A program made the translations under genes and the position numbers. DNA of 64,000 bases, taken from positions 36,683 through 100,682 of the forward strand of contig JANPJA010000034.1 in assembly GCA_031425275.1 (NCBI GenBank), in the 5' to 3' direction. Below are positions 22,381 to 31,813 of this stretch, in pieces. Source of the stretch: JAIVGV01 sp031425275. GTDB taxonomy: Bacteria; Acidobacteriota; Blastocatellia; Pyrinomonadales; Pyrinomonadaceae. The first letter of the stretch is position 1. Every line of letters begins with the position of its first letter. The notes below the pieces were generated by a model that was given only the letters and a program-made list of their open reading frames with translations, searched no databases and had not been told where the DNA came from.

Positions 22381-23958
22381 ATGGACATCCAGACGAGCGC
22401 CGAGGGCTTGGGCGCGGCTGACGTGCAGGCCATCGCCGTCCCATACTTCAAGGACGAACAGCCTCACGAAGGGCTTTTACAGCAACTCGACGCCGCGACG
22501 GGCGGCCTCGTCAAATCGGTCTTCGAGTCCGAAGAATTGAAGGGCAAGGAAGGCGAGACGGCCTACATCGTCGTCGGCGACGGGCGCGAGGATTTGAAGG
22601 CGCGGCGGGTGCTGCTCGTCGGCGTGGGCGAGCGCGAAGCATATGGGCCGGCGCAGGTGTCGCGATTCGCGGGCACGGCGGCGCGCGCCCTGCGGGCGCG
22701 AAACGTCAAGTCCATCGGCCTCGTCCCGCGCGCGGGCGAGGGGGCGGACGAAAGCGCGGCCGCGGCGGCCGTCGAGGGCGTCTTGATCGGCTCGTTCGAT
22801 CTCGACAAGTACAAAACAGCCGACAAGGAAGAGCGCGTTATCGAACGCCTCGTCGTCATCGCCGAGGGCGCGGACGAAGCCTCGCTCGGGCGCGGGGCCG
22901 AGCGCGGACGCATCGTCGGCGAGTCGGTCAATTTCACGCGCGACATGGCGAACGAGCCGGGCGCTTACATGACGCCGACCAACATGGCCCAGCGGGCGCA
23001 GGGCGTGGCGAATGAGTTTGGCTTGGAGATCGACGTGCTCGACCGCGCACGCATGGAAGAACTGGGGATGGGTTCCCTCCTCAGCGTCGCGCGCGGATCG
23101 GAGGAGCCGCCCGCCCTGATCGTGTTGAAGTACACGCCCGAGGGCGGTGCGCGCGTCAACCTCGTCGAAGCGGGCAAGGCGTCGGGAAGTAACAACGGCG
23201 ACGGCGACGGCGGGGAACTACTATCTTTCGTCGGCAAAGGGGTGACGTTCGACACGGGCGGCATCTCGATCAAACCCGGCGAGAACATGGAGTTGATGAA
23301 GTACGACATGACGGGCGGCGCGACCGTCATCGGCGTGATGCGCGCGGTCGCGCAGTTGAAGCCGCCGTTCCCCGTGCTCGGAGTCGTGCCCGCCACCGAG
23401 AACATGCCGTCGGGCAAGGCGACGAAGCCGGGCGACGTGGTGCGCGCCATGTCGGGCAAGACCATCGAGGTCATCAACACCGACGCCGAAGGCCGTCTCA
23501 TCCTCGCCGACGCCATCTCCTACGCCAAGCGGCTCGGCGCGACCCGCATCGTCGATCTCGCCACGCTCACCGGCGCGGTCTCCATCGCACTCGGCGACGT
23601 GAACACCGGCGTCATGGGCACGGATCAGAAACTGATCGACGAGTTGATCGAAGCGGGCCGCGAGGTCGGCGAGAAACTGTGGCAACTGCCGCTCGACAAA
23701 GAATACTCGAAGCAGATCAAGTCGGACATCGCCGACATCAAGAACGTGGGCGGGCGCAAGGCCGGCACGATCACGGCCGCGGCCTTCCTCAAAGAGTTTG
23801 CCGACGGCGTCTCATGGGCGCATCTCGACATCGCGGGTACCGCGTGGGGCGACGAGGCAAAACCCTTCCGCTCGAAGGGGCCGACCGGCGTCGGCGTCCG
23901 CACACTGCTCAATCTAATCGAGCGTGCGGCCCACGCCGCCGCCCCGAAAGCCGGGTAA
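22381..23958 (+). CDS. pepA: Leucyl aminopeptidase (M17)
   Basis: A cytosolic hexameric zinc/manganese aminopeptidase of 525 residues. The C-terminal catalytic half shows GKGVTFDTGGISIKPG, the active-site signature NTDAEGRLILADA and metal-ligand segments YDMTGGA. The N-terminal half is the variable macro-like domain. An ATG at 22360 overlaps the smpB stop, but GGGGGGAGAG lies just before the ATG at 22381, which therefore is the better start. A strong hairpin follows the stop codon. Besides peptide turnover, PepA in enterobacteria binds DNA; nothing here tests that. Confidence 0.95.
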   Translation: MDIQTSAEGLGAADVQAIAVPYFKDEQPHEGLLQQLDAATGGLVKSVFESEELKGKEGETAYIVVGDGREDLKARRVLLVGVGEREAYGPAQVSRFAGTAARALRARNVKSIGLVPRAGEGADESAAAAAVEGVLIGSFDLDKYKTADKEERVIERLVVIAEGADEASLGRGAERGRIVGESVNFTRDMANEPGAYMTPTNMAQRAQGVANEFGLEIDVLDRARMEELGMGSLLSVARGSEEPPALIVLKYTPEGGARVNLVEAGKASGSNNGDGDGGELLSFVGKGVTFDTGGISIKPGENMELMKYDMTGGATVIGVMRAVAQLKPPFPVLGVVPATENMPSGKATKPGDVVRAMSGKTIEVINTDAEGRLILADAISYAKRLGATRIVDLATLTGAVSIALGDVNTGVMGTDQKLIDELIEAGREVGEKLWQLPLDKEYSKQIKSDIADIKNVGGRKAGTITAAAFLKEFADGVSWAHLDIAGTAWGDEAKPFRSKGPTGVGVRTLLNLIERAAHAAAPKAG

Positions 23959-23985
23959 AGCGTAAGCCCCCGATTCACACTTTAA

Positions 23986-24016
23986 GGGCCGCGCGGAATT
24001 TCCGCGCGGCCCTATT
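23986..24016 (+). terminator. Terminator after pepA
   Basis: GGGCCGCGCGG (23986-23996) pairs with CCGCGCGGCCC (24002-24012) around AATTT, followed by the short T-containing TATT. An 11-bp GC-rich stem with a weak U-tract. Confidence 0.7.
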
Positions 24017-24407
24017 GTGTTGGCGGGTCACGGATTACCATCGTTACGGCCGCGCCGCAAACATTTTGGACAGCATTCACCTTTTGGAAGAAAATGATGC
24101 TAAGAACAAAGGTTAAGGGTATTAGCAAATTAACTTGCAATATTTTTTATTTCTGTTATTTTCACATGCGTCAAGCAAGTCGCCTTGGGTCTCATCGCCG
24201 GAAGGTTCGGTCGCAACTTAAAACTGTCCTTACCCCCCTCGTGGCCGCCACGGGGTGAATAGCACGCCGGCCCGTTTGGCATCGAGACCTGATTAGTCCT
24301 GTCAGCCCCTCACCATGTTTCGTCCCGCCACCTCCCGGCGGGACGAATTTTTTTTCCGCGCGTGTTATAGTGTGCGGCGACGGGTAACCCTTCCTCTCCC
24401 CGGCGCG
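24017..24407. other. Intergenic region with an AT-rich island
   Basis: Within this 390-bp gap, roughly 24060-24175 is strikingly AT-rich against the GC-rich surroundings, with runs such as AATATTTTTTATTTCTG. It contains the candidate promoter at 24135-24162. The remaining 230 bp up to the J-protein gene is GC-rich, and I see no ORF or RNA signature in it. Confidence 0.5.
24135..24162 (+). promoter_or_regulatory. Candidate promoter in the AT-rich island
   Basis: TTGCAA (24135-24140), a 16-nt spacer and TATTTT (24157-24162) resemble a sigma70 promoter facing the J-domain gene. The AT-richness itself raises the chance of such matches. Confidence 0.35.
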
Positions 24408-25265
24408 ATGACACGCGCGCCCACGTTGGCTGCGTGGCAGTTCGGACATAGCCCAGTGGTCGATTTCTACAAAATCCTCGGCGTCAAACAAATGGCCTCG
24501 ACCCGCGAGGTCAAATCCGCTTACCGACGACTCGCGCGTAAACATCACCCTGATGTGAATGGGGGATCGGAACATGCCGCGCGCGAGTTCGCCCTCATCT
24601 CGCTGGCCTACCGCACGCTGAGCGACCCGCAAGAGCGCGCCTACTACGACAACCAGATCGCCCAAGGCGGCGCGGACACCAGCGCCGACAGTCCCTCCGT
24701 CTTCCACACGGAGAACCCGCACGCGCGTCGCATGCGCCGCGTCGCCGTGCAGGCCCGCATGGACAAGGTGGTTGACAACCTCATCGAGGCCGAGCGGCGT
24801 GAGAACTTCGCCATGCAGCGCGCCGTTTTCACCACCGTCTCGCTGTTTCTTTCGACCTTCTTCGTCTCGTTGCTGCGGCCGCGGTTGTGGGATCATTTGA
24901 GTCTCGTCGGCCGGGCCGTGCTGGTGTCTCTGTTCTGCATCGGGCTGTGGCACCTCGTCATGCGGTTGCGCGAGTACTTTCAGCGTTACACCTACCAGCG
25001 CAGTTCCATCCACGACTCGATCATGCAAGAGGCCGAGGGGCCGGGGAAGCCTTTTACGAGCTTCGCCGCGTCGAGCTTTTTGATCTTCGGCTATGCGGCC
25101 AGCCTCGGCATCGGGCTGCTGCTCGGCGAGCAGATGAACAGCACCATCCTCGGCGCCGTGCCCTTCTTCTTCGACACAGAGATCAGGCTCCACCTCGTCT
25201 TCTACCCGCCCATCGCCGTGCTCGTCATCGACACTTTGCACGGCGTTGTCGCGCGCTTCGGCTGA
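24408..25265 (+). CDS. Membrane-bound J-domain (DnaJ-like) protein
   Basis: A Hsp70 co-chaperone-type protein of about 285 residues. The J domain (about residues 17-80) has DFYKILGV and the HPD tripeptide (residues 47-49, in KHHPDVNG), which stimulates DnaK ATPase. Instead of the Gly/Phe and zinc-finger regions of DnaJ, it continues with a charged helix and three or four hydrophobic segments (AVFTTVSLFLSTFFVSLL, AVLVSLFCIGLWHLV, FLIFGYAASLGIGLLLG), so it recruits DnaK to a membrane. The start is uncertain: ATG 24408 and GTG 24456 are in frame and neither has a clear ribosome site. Confidence 0.82.
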   Translation: MTRAPTLAAWQFGHSPVVDFYKILGVKQMASTREVKSAYRRLARKHHPDVNGGSEHAAREFALISLAYRTLSDPQERAYYDNQIAQGGADTSADSPSVFHTENPHARRMRRVAVQARMDKVVDNLIEAERRENFAMQRAVFTTVSLFLSTFFVSLLRPRLWDHLSLVGRAVLVSLFCIGLWHLVMRLREYFQRYTYQRSSIHDSIMQEAEGPGKPFTSFAASSFLIFGYAASLGIGLLLGEQMNSTILGAVPFFFDTEIRLHLVFYPPIAVLVIDTLHGVVARFG

Positions 25266-25332
25266 CCCTGAACTCGCCGCGACTGCGCTCTCCCGAATGC
25301 CCCGCCCCCCAGCCCCCGGCGCGGAAGTCGCC

Positions 25333-25362
25333 TTGCTTCGCGAGAGGCAATTGTCGTATATT
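25333..25362 (+). promoter_or_regulatory. Candidate promoter upstream of the small ORF-HEAT pair
   Basis: TTGCTT (25333-25338), an 18-nt spacer and TATATT (25357-25362). It would give a leader of about 300 nt. The rest of the 25266-25663 gap shows no gene; a few short inverted words occur but nothing I can name. Confidence 0.35.
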
Positions 25363-25663
25363 TCGGCCCGAACGGCTTGGAGAGGCCGTTAAACTTCGCC
25401 AACTCAGGACCAGAGTTAGATTCAAACGCGCGCGTTTGACCGCACACTCGCGGGCCGGGGCAGGGCCGCCGATTGATGACCTGCGACCGGCCGGTTTGAA
25501 CGCCGACCACCAAGAGGTGAGCTTTATCGCCACTAACAAGCGCACGCGAAAAGCGTCGAACTCAAACAGCCGACGGCCTCCTGAACGTCGCCAGTTCGCC
25601 CGCCCCGGGCGCTGACCACCGCACGCGAGGCCGCCCGGCTTCTCGAACCGAGAGGAGCAAGAG

Positions 25664-25930
25664 ATGGCTAAGCGGATCACAGAACGCCAGCGACTCGCTT
25701 TCAAACTGGAATCCCTGACCGACACTGAGACCAAAGAAGTGCTCGACTACATCTCGATCATGGAGTCGATGCGCCGCGTCAAGTTGACGGCCGGCGCGTG
25801 GGACGACGAGCTGGTCGCGCTGCTCTCCGAGGCTCAAGAGAACCGGCGTGCGCGACAGGCTTACGAATGGGAGGCCGTCCGCCGCCGCGCCGAGCGCCGG
25901 GCCGCCGGAGCGGATGCCGCCCGCGTATGA
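25664..25930 (+). CDS. Small hypothetical protein coupled to the HEAT-repeat gene
   Basis: Not recognised with certainty. The 88-residue product is hydrophilic and helical, with LESLTDTETKEVLDYISIMES near its start, a pattern like the small DUF2281-type proteins, then a highly charged Arg/Glu/Ala-rich tail. GAGGAGCAAGAG lies before the ATG at 25664. Its TGA stop overlaps the next gene's ATG (ATGA), so the two are translationally coupled. No toxin-like partner is evident. Confidence 0.65.
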   Translation: MAKRITERQRLAFKLESLTDTETKEVLDYISIMESMRRVKLTAGAWDDELVALLSEAQENRRARQAYEWEAVRRRAERRAAGADAARV

Positions 25931-26814
25931 ACCTAATTCCGACCGACCCTCGCATTACCCGCCTTCACGGCCGGCGCATTAGCGCGCCACGGTTCGCGGC
26001 CCTCTGTCTCGCGCTCATCATTTCTCCGGCGGTTTTCGTTCCCGTCGCTACGGTCGCCCGGCAAAATCTGACGCCGACCCGTCGCGAGATCGAGCGCGAG
26101 CGGGCGCGTCTCGCCAACGGCTCCGAGGAGGAGCGGCGCGACGCGGTAACGCGGCTCGGGGCGATGCGGCGGCCGGATGCGTCGCGCGCGGCGGCTCCCG
26201 CGCTCCGAGATGCCGCGCCCATCGTCCGCGCCACTGCCGCGCGGGCCGTCACCTCGCTCGCACCCGATGAGGCCGCGCGTCTGCTCCTCCCGGTGCTGGG
26301 CGACAAACAAGAGTTCGTCCGCCGCGAGACGGCCTATGCCCTCGGCTTAGCGGGCAGTCGGCTCGCCGTCGAAGCACTTATGATCGCACTCGCGCGCGAC
26401 AAAGAGTCGGCCGTGCGCGGGGCGGCGGCCGTCGCGCTCGGCCAGATCGCCGACGCGCGGGCCGTGTCCGTACTGTCCGAAGTCCTCGGACGGCGCGTCG
26501 CGCGCACGGGCTTTCTCAACCGCATCACCTTTCGCAAGACCGAGGAAAACGACTTCGTGCGCCGCGCGGCGGCTGTTTCGCTCGGGCAAATTAAAAGCCG
26601 CGACGGCGTGCCCGCCCTCGTCGCGGCGCTCACGAACGAGCGCGCCGGGGACGACGTTCGGCGCGAATCCGCGCGCGCCCTCGGACTCATCGGCGATCCC
26701 GCGGCCGTCACGGCCCTGCGCGCGGCGTCTGCTTCGCGCGATCCTTACCTCTCTCAAATCGCCCTCGAAGCGTTGCGGAAGCTCGACCCGGCGGCCGCCG
26801 CGCGTCCCGCGTAA
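25927..26814 (+). CDS. Exported HEAT-repeat protein
   Basis: A 295-residue protein with an N-terminal hydrophobic segment (FAALCLALIISPAVFVPV, about residues 24-41) that acts as a signal or anchor, followed by about seven HEAT-like (PBS lyase-type) helical repeats, for example VRRETAYALGLAGSRLAVEAL and VRGAAAVALGQIADARAVSVL. Such solenoids are protein-binding scaffolds; there is no catalytic motif. The ATG at 25927 overlaps the stop of the small upstream gene. A terminator hairpin follows 40 bp later. Confidence 0.82.
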   Translation: MNLIPTDPRITRLHGRRISAPRFAALCLALIISPAVFVPVATVARQNLTPTRREIERERARLANGSEEERRDAVTRLGAMRRPDASRAAAPALRDAAPIVRATAARAVTSLAPDEAARLLLPVLGDKQEFVRRETAYALGLAGSRLAVEALMIALARDKESAVRGAAAVALGQIADARAVSVLSEVLGRRVARTGFLNRITFRKTEENDFVRRAAAVSLGQIKSRDGVPALVAALTNERAGDDVRRESARALGLIGDPAAVTALRAASASRDPYLSQIALEALRKLDPAAAARPA

Positions 26815-26854
26815 GCGAAGCGGCCCCGGGGGTTGATTCAATCGTTCCTTCAAA

Positions 26855-26896
26855 AATGAAGAAGGCCGAAGTTGACTTGAATCAACTTCGGCCTTC
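26855..26896. terminator. Terminator between convergent HEAT-repeat and Clp genes
   Basis: GAAGGCCGAAGTTGA (26861-26875) pairs with its complement (26882-26896) across CTTGAA. On the minus strand it is followed by TTCATTTTTG, giving the Clp gene a good U-run. On the plus strand no T-run follows. Confidence 0.8.
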
Positions 26897-26937
26897 CGTG
26901 TGTCTGGCCCGGCTTGCTGCTCGCGCCGAACTAAAGT

Positions 26938-28143
26938 TTAGCTCTCCGACTTCTCGCCGCGGCTCTGGCTCTTGCGCGCGACCTTCGTCTGCGGGAGCGG
27001 CAGCCCGACGCCGCCGGACTTCGCCTCGGCCTCCTGCGGCTCTTCCGCTTCGGCCGGCTCGCTGATGAGCGCGCCGCCGGGGCGTTTCGAGAAGACGAGC
27101 TTGTTGTTGTCCGCGTTCAGATCGACGTGGACGAGATCGCCCAAGCCCACCTGATCCGTCGCCACCAGATTCGAAAGCGGATAGACGAGGAACCGCTCGA
27201 TGGCTCGCTTCAGGTGGCGCGCGCCGTACTTGAAGTCGATGCCCTCCTTCAGGAGCATGTCCTTGGCGGTGTCGGAGCACTGGAACACGAACTTCGTCCC
27301 GGCGGCGCGCATGATGCGATCCTGAACGGAAGCTAGTTCGAGTTCGAGAATCTGCCGCAGGTGGTGCTCCTTGAGCGAGCGGAAAACGACCACCTTGTCG
27401 ATGCGGTTCATGAACTCGGGCGAGAACTTTTTCCGCGCCGCCTCGACCGCCGTCCGGTAAATCTTCTGATCGACTTCGGTGTCGTGGGGGTTCTTCTGCT
27501 GGCCCGCGGGCACGAAGCCCATGCCGCCGGAGATCAACTCGGACATCTCTCTCGCGCCGAGGTTCGAGGTCATGATGACCATCGCGTGCGAGAAATCGAC
27601 GCGGCGGTTATCTCCGAGAGTCAACGTCGCCTTGTCGAGGATGCCGAGCAGGAGTTGCCACAGGCTGTCGGACGCCTTCTCGATCTCGTCGAAGAGGATG
27701 AGCGAGAGCTTCATGTCCTCGGTGTGGTGACGGTCGAGGTTCTCCTGCGTCAGCATCGGCGAGGTCTCGCGGTGGCCGAGGTATCCGGGGGGCGAGCCGA
27801 TGAGTTTGGCGATCTCGTGCGAGTGTTGAAACTCGGCGCAGTCGATCTTGATGACGGAGTTCGGGTCGCCGTAGAGGACTTCCGCCGCCGCCTCGACCAC
27901 GCGCGTCTTGCCCGACCCCGTGGGGCCGAGGAAGAGCATCGTGCCGACGGGGCGGTTCATCGGGTTCATGCCCGCCAGAAATATCTGGAACAGACCCGAC
28001 ATCCGCCGCACCGCGCGCTCCTGCCCCACGATGCGCGAGCCGAGCTTCTCCTCGAATTCCTGCGCGCGCGGGCTTTTCTGATCGGGGTCAAGAAAGACCG
28101 TCTCGGAAATTGTTTGTCTCTTCGTCTCCATCATTGCAACCAT
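26938..28143 (-). CDS. Single-domain Clp/Hsp100-type AAA+ ATPase
   Basis: A 401-residue unfoldase-like ATPase that corresponds to only the second AAA+ module of ClpA/ClpB. Walker A is GPTGSGKT (residues 73-80), Walker B LILFDEIEKA (about 148-157), the pore loop PPGYLG (118-123), sensor 1 TSNLG, and a ClpB D2-small domain runs to about residue 345. A charged tail of about 55 residues ends it. There is no N-domain, no D1, no zinc finger as in ClpX, and I see no IGF/IGL-type loop that would dock ClpP. AAGGAGG supports the ATG at 28143. It could be a chaperone rather than a protease subunit. Confidence 0.88.
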   Translation of the reverse strand: MVAMMETKRQTISETVFLDPDQKSPRAQEFEEKLGSRIVGQERAVRRMSGLFQIFLAGMNPMNRPVGTMLFLGPTGSGKTRVVEAAAEVLYGDPNSVIKIDCAEFQHSHEIAKLIGSPPGYLGHRETSPMLTQENLDRHHTEDMKLSLILFDEIEKASDSLWQLLLGILDKATLTLGDNRRVDFSHAMVIMTSNLGAREMSELISGGMGFVPAGQQKNPHDTEVDQKIYRTAVEAARKKFSPEFMNRIDKVVVFRSLKEHHLRQILELELASVQDRIMRAAGTKFVFQCSDTAKDMLLKEGIDFKYGARHLKRAIERFLVYPLSNLVATDQVGLGDLVHVDLNADNNKLVFSKRPGGALISEPAEAEEPQEAEAKSGGVGLPLPQTKVARKSQSRGEKSES

Positions 28144-28519
28144 GACCGCCCTCCTTGCCTGAGGTCTTGCGGGCCGAATCATCGTCTTTCAAACGCGGCG
28201 GCTATTTCCGACCGCGCTGCCCTTACTCCTCATGCAAAGAACGATCCGCACTTTCATTGATGCGCCTCTTGATTCGGCGGTTGGCTTATATTCGCCGCAC
28301 GGCGGACGCGGCGCAAAGGTTAGGGACACTATATAAACGACAACGCGCCATTTGTCACCACAAAATATTCTGGTCGGGGCCGGCGCGGCGTTTTTCACGG
28401 CGGGGTCACAAATTTAACCCCGTGCCGTTTCGCGGCATGCCCGCGCTGACAATTAACTGTCTTCGTGCAAAATTTCGGACGCGTTACACCAACGCGGATA
28501 CCGGACAAACTGTCATGAC
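28144..28519. other. Intergenic region upstream of the Clp-type gene
   Basis: About 375 bp between the Clp start and the INO1 terminator. It is less GC-rich than the genes, with several AT words (ATATAAACG, CAAAATATT, AAATTTAA). I looked for CIRCE and sigma32-type elements, as expected for a heat-shock gene, and found none that is convincing. No ORF or structured RNA is supported. Confidence 0.5.
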
Positions 28520-28555
28520 AAAAAAGGAGGCGCGCCATTTTGTCGGCGCGCCTCC
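28520..28555 (-). terminator. Intrinsic terminator of the INO1 gene
   Basis: Read on the minus strand, GGAGGCGCGCC (28555-28545) pairs with GGCGCGCCTCC (28536-28526) around an 8-nt loop and is followed by six T residues (28525-28520). Confidence 0.9.
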
Positions 28556-28592
28556 CGTCTATCCCGGCACTGACTCACTTCGCGAAGGATGA

Positions 28593-29912
<1,320 letters not shown>

Positions 29913-30017
29913 TTATACGGAATCCTCCAAATAGTTAATGTCCGCCGTGAGCATACCCGAACGGCGGCGACCGGGCTCGTCAAATCTTGCGCAATCTCGT
30001 CGCCGGATTGCTGTATA

Positions 30018-30134
30018 GGAGCTGTTAGCGATTAGCTGTTAGCTGTTAGCCAGAAGCTGCCCCCTTTAAGTCAACGCCGAGGGCGTTTTCGCGATGGTGT
30101 GGCTAAAAGCTAACGACTAATCGCTAACAGCTCC
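30018..30134. repeat. TTAGC-family inverted repeat, copy 2
   Basis: The left arm begins GGAGCTGTTAGCGATTAGC and repeats the word GCTGTTA. The right arm ends CTAATCGCTAACAGCTCC; the 18 outer bases are perfectly complementary. The right arm overlaps the 3' end of the AraC-family gene and supplies its last codons and TAG stop. Same family as 4367-4470. Confidence 0.92.
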
Positions 30135-30986
30135 TTTCACCAGCGCGGCGCGGAAGGCGCGGGGTGTGAGTCCGGTCGATTGGCGGAAGGCTTTGGTGAA
30201 GTGGCTGGGGCTGCCGTAGCCGACGCGCGCGGCGATTTCGGAGACGGAAGAGTCGGCGGTCGCGAGCAACAACTGCGCGCGCTCGATGCGCAGGGCCGCG
30301 AGGAAGGCGTGCGGAGACGCGCCCGTCACTTTCTTGAAGAGGCGCGCGAAATGGAAGGGCGAGAGGTAGGCGGCCGAGGCTAGTTCTTCGAGCGGCAGCT
30401 CGCGATCCATGTGGGCGTGCATCAACTCGACGGCGCGGCGGACGCGGCGGTCAACGATGCCGACGCGCGACAGCTCCAGCTCGTCCGTGCGGCGGACGCT
30501 CGCGTGACGCCGGAGTAGCGCGATGGTGATCTGCCCGACCAACGCATCGACGACGATCTCCTTACCCGCCTCGGCGGTGCGCAGCTCCTCGGCGAGATCG
30601 CGCGCGAGCCGCAAGAGTTGTTCGTCGTCGGTGACGGTTGGGGACCGGAAGGTGACGAGCGCGTCGCCGCGGGTGAGCCGCGCGCGGACGGCGGCGTCGA
30701 GCAAGTAGGCGGGCGAGATCGTCAGCGAAAGGATTTCGACGTTTGCGCCGCGGGCCTCTATCGACTGACCCGGCGCGGCGAGCAGGGCGGCCGGGGCGTG
30801 GAGTTGCACGGGGCCGGCGCGCAGCACTCCGCCGAGCAGGAAGAGGGCGGCGTAGGACGGCCTTGCGCCGCTCGACCAGTTCAAACGGCGCGCGCTTCGC
30901 GAGAGCAGTGCGTAATGCCCGCCGACCGATATCTTATCGCCGGTCGCGGGCGGGCTTTGCATCTCAGGAATTTTCACCCGACCCAT
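30117..30986 (-). CDS. AraC-family transcriptional regulator
   Basis: A 289-residue regulator. The C-terminal 100 residues are the AraC double helix-turn-helix: LASAAYLSPFHFARLFKKVTGASPHAFL and SEIAARVGYGSPSHFTKAFRQSTGLTPRAF. The N-terminal region resembles a cupin sensor domain without an obvious ligand motif. Its ATG overlaps the stop of the glycerophosphodiesterase gene (TAATG), making it the last gene of the DUF4912-GH57-GDPD run. The final residues (AVSD) are encoded by the TTAGC repeat, so the original C-terminus was altered. It may control this operon; that is inference from position. Confidence 0.9.
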   Translation of the reverse strand: MGRVKIPEMQSPPATGDKISVGGHYALLSRSARRLNWSSGARPSYAALFLLGGVLRAGPVQLHAPAALLAAPGQSIEARGANVEILSLTISPAYLLDAAVRARLTRGDALVTFRSPTVTDDEQLLRLARDLAEELRTAEAGKEIVVDALVGQITIALLRRHASVRRTDELELSRVGIVDRRVRRAVELMHAHMDRELPLEELASAAYLSPFHFARLFKKVTGASPHAFLAALRIERAQLLLATADSSVSEIAARVGYGSPSHFTKAFRQSTGLTPRAFRAALVKGAVSD

Positions 30987-31813
30987 TATTCAAACACCCT
31001 GCCGCGTGACTCCACAATAGCGTCAAGCGCGCCCCGCATCCGCGCGGGGTCGTTGGTGATGAGCGCGCGCAGGCCGAGGTCAATCGCGCGCGCGGCCCAC
31101 GAAGGATGATCGACCGTCCAAACCACGGTCTGCAAGTCGGCCGCGTGCGCCGCCTCGACGCGGCGGCGCGTGGCGAGAGAACGGTGGAGGGCCAACTCCT
31201 CCGCGCCGCAACCGTGGGCGCGGGCGATCATTTCACGCGCGGGGAGCAGCGGGCCGCGGAGCTTGCGCTCGAACAGTGCCGCCGCGCGCAGGCCCGGCGC
31301 GATCCGCTTCACCTCCGCGACCGCGCCGAGATTGAAACTCTCAACCACGATGCGCCCGGCGGATTGCCCCGCACCGCCGACGACCGCGGCCACGGCCTCG
31401 GCCAGCGCGGCGGCTTCGTCACGTCCGCACTTTAACTCGACGTAGAGGACGCGGAAGCGCGGGGCGAAAAGTTGCAGCACCCGCGCGAGCGTCGGGACGC
31501 CTTCGCGCGAGAATTCCGCGCGCGAGCGCGCCGTGAATCGCCGGTTAAACCAAGTGCCCGCGTCGAGCCGCGAGAGTTCGACGGAGGTGTGCGAAGCGAC
31601 CGGGCCGTCGCGTAAGGCGGTGCGTCGCAGCGTCGCGTCGTGGATGACAACGGGGACGCCGTCGGAAGCGAGCCGCACGTCGAACTCGATGCCGTCCGCG
31701 CCGTCCCGGCGGGCGCGCTCGAAGGCGGCGAGGGTGTTCTCGGGGGCGTGGGCCGAAGCTCCGCGGTGGCCGATGACGAGCGGCCAAATTAGTTTTTGAT
31801 GGTCGCCTGTCAT
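30986..31813 (-). CDS. Glycerophosphodiester phosphodiesterase
   Basis: Hydrolyses glycerophosphodiesters to glycerol 3-phosphate and an alcohol. The 275-residue TIM barrel has the catalytic GHRGASAHAPENT (His and Arg), EFDVRLASDGVPVVIHD (metal-binding Glu and Asp, second His) and VYVELK-type strand residues. No signal peptide is present, so a cytosolic UgpQ-like role is likely. Its ATG overlaps the stop of the GH57 gene (ATGA) and its stop overlaps the AraC start, so the three genes are translationally coupled. Confidence 0.92.
   Translation of the reverse strand: MTGDHQKLIWPLVIGHRGASAHAPENTLAAFERARRDGADGIEFDVRLASDGVPVVIHDATLRRTALRDGPVASHTSVELSRLDAGTWFNRRFTARSRAEFSREGVPTLARVLQLFAPRFRVLYVELKCGRDEAAALAEAVAAVVGGAGQSAGRIVVESFNLGAVAEVKRIAPGLRAAALFERKLRGPLLPAREMIARAHGCGAEELALHRSLATRRRVEAAHAADLQTVVWTVDHPSWAARAIDLGLRALITNDPARMRGALDAIVESRGRVFE

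Noticed and set aside
28144..28519. Heat-shock CIRCE or sigma32 element before the Clp gene
   Set aside because: No TTAGCACTC-N9-GAGTGCTAA or matching -35/-10 pair was found.
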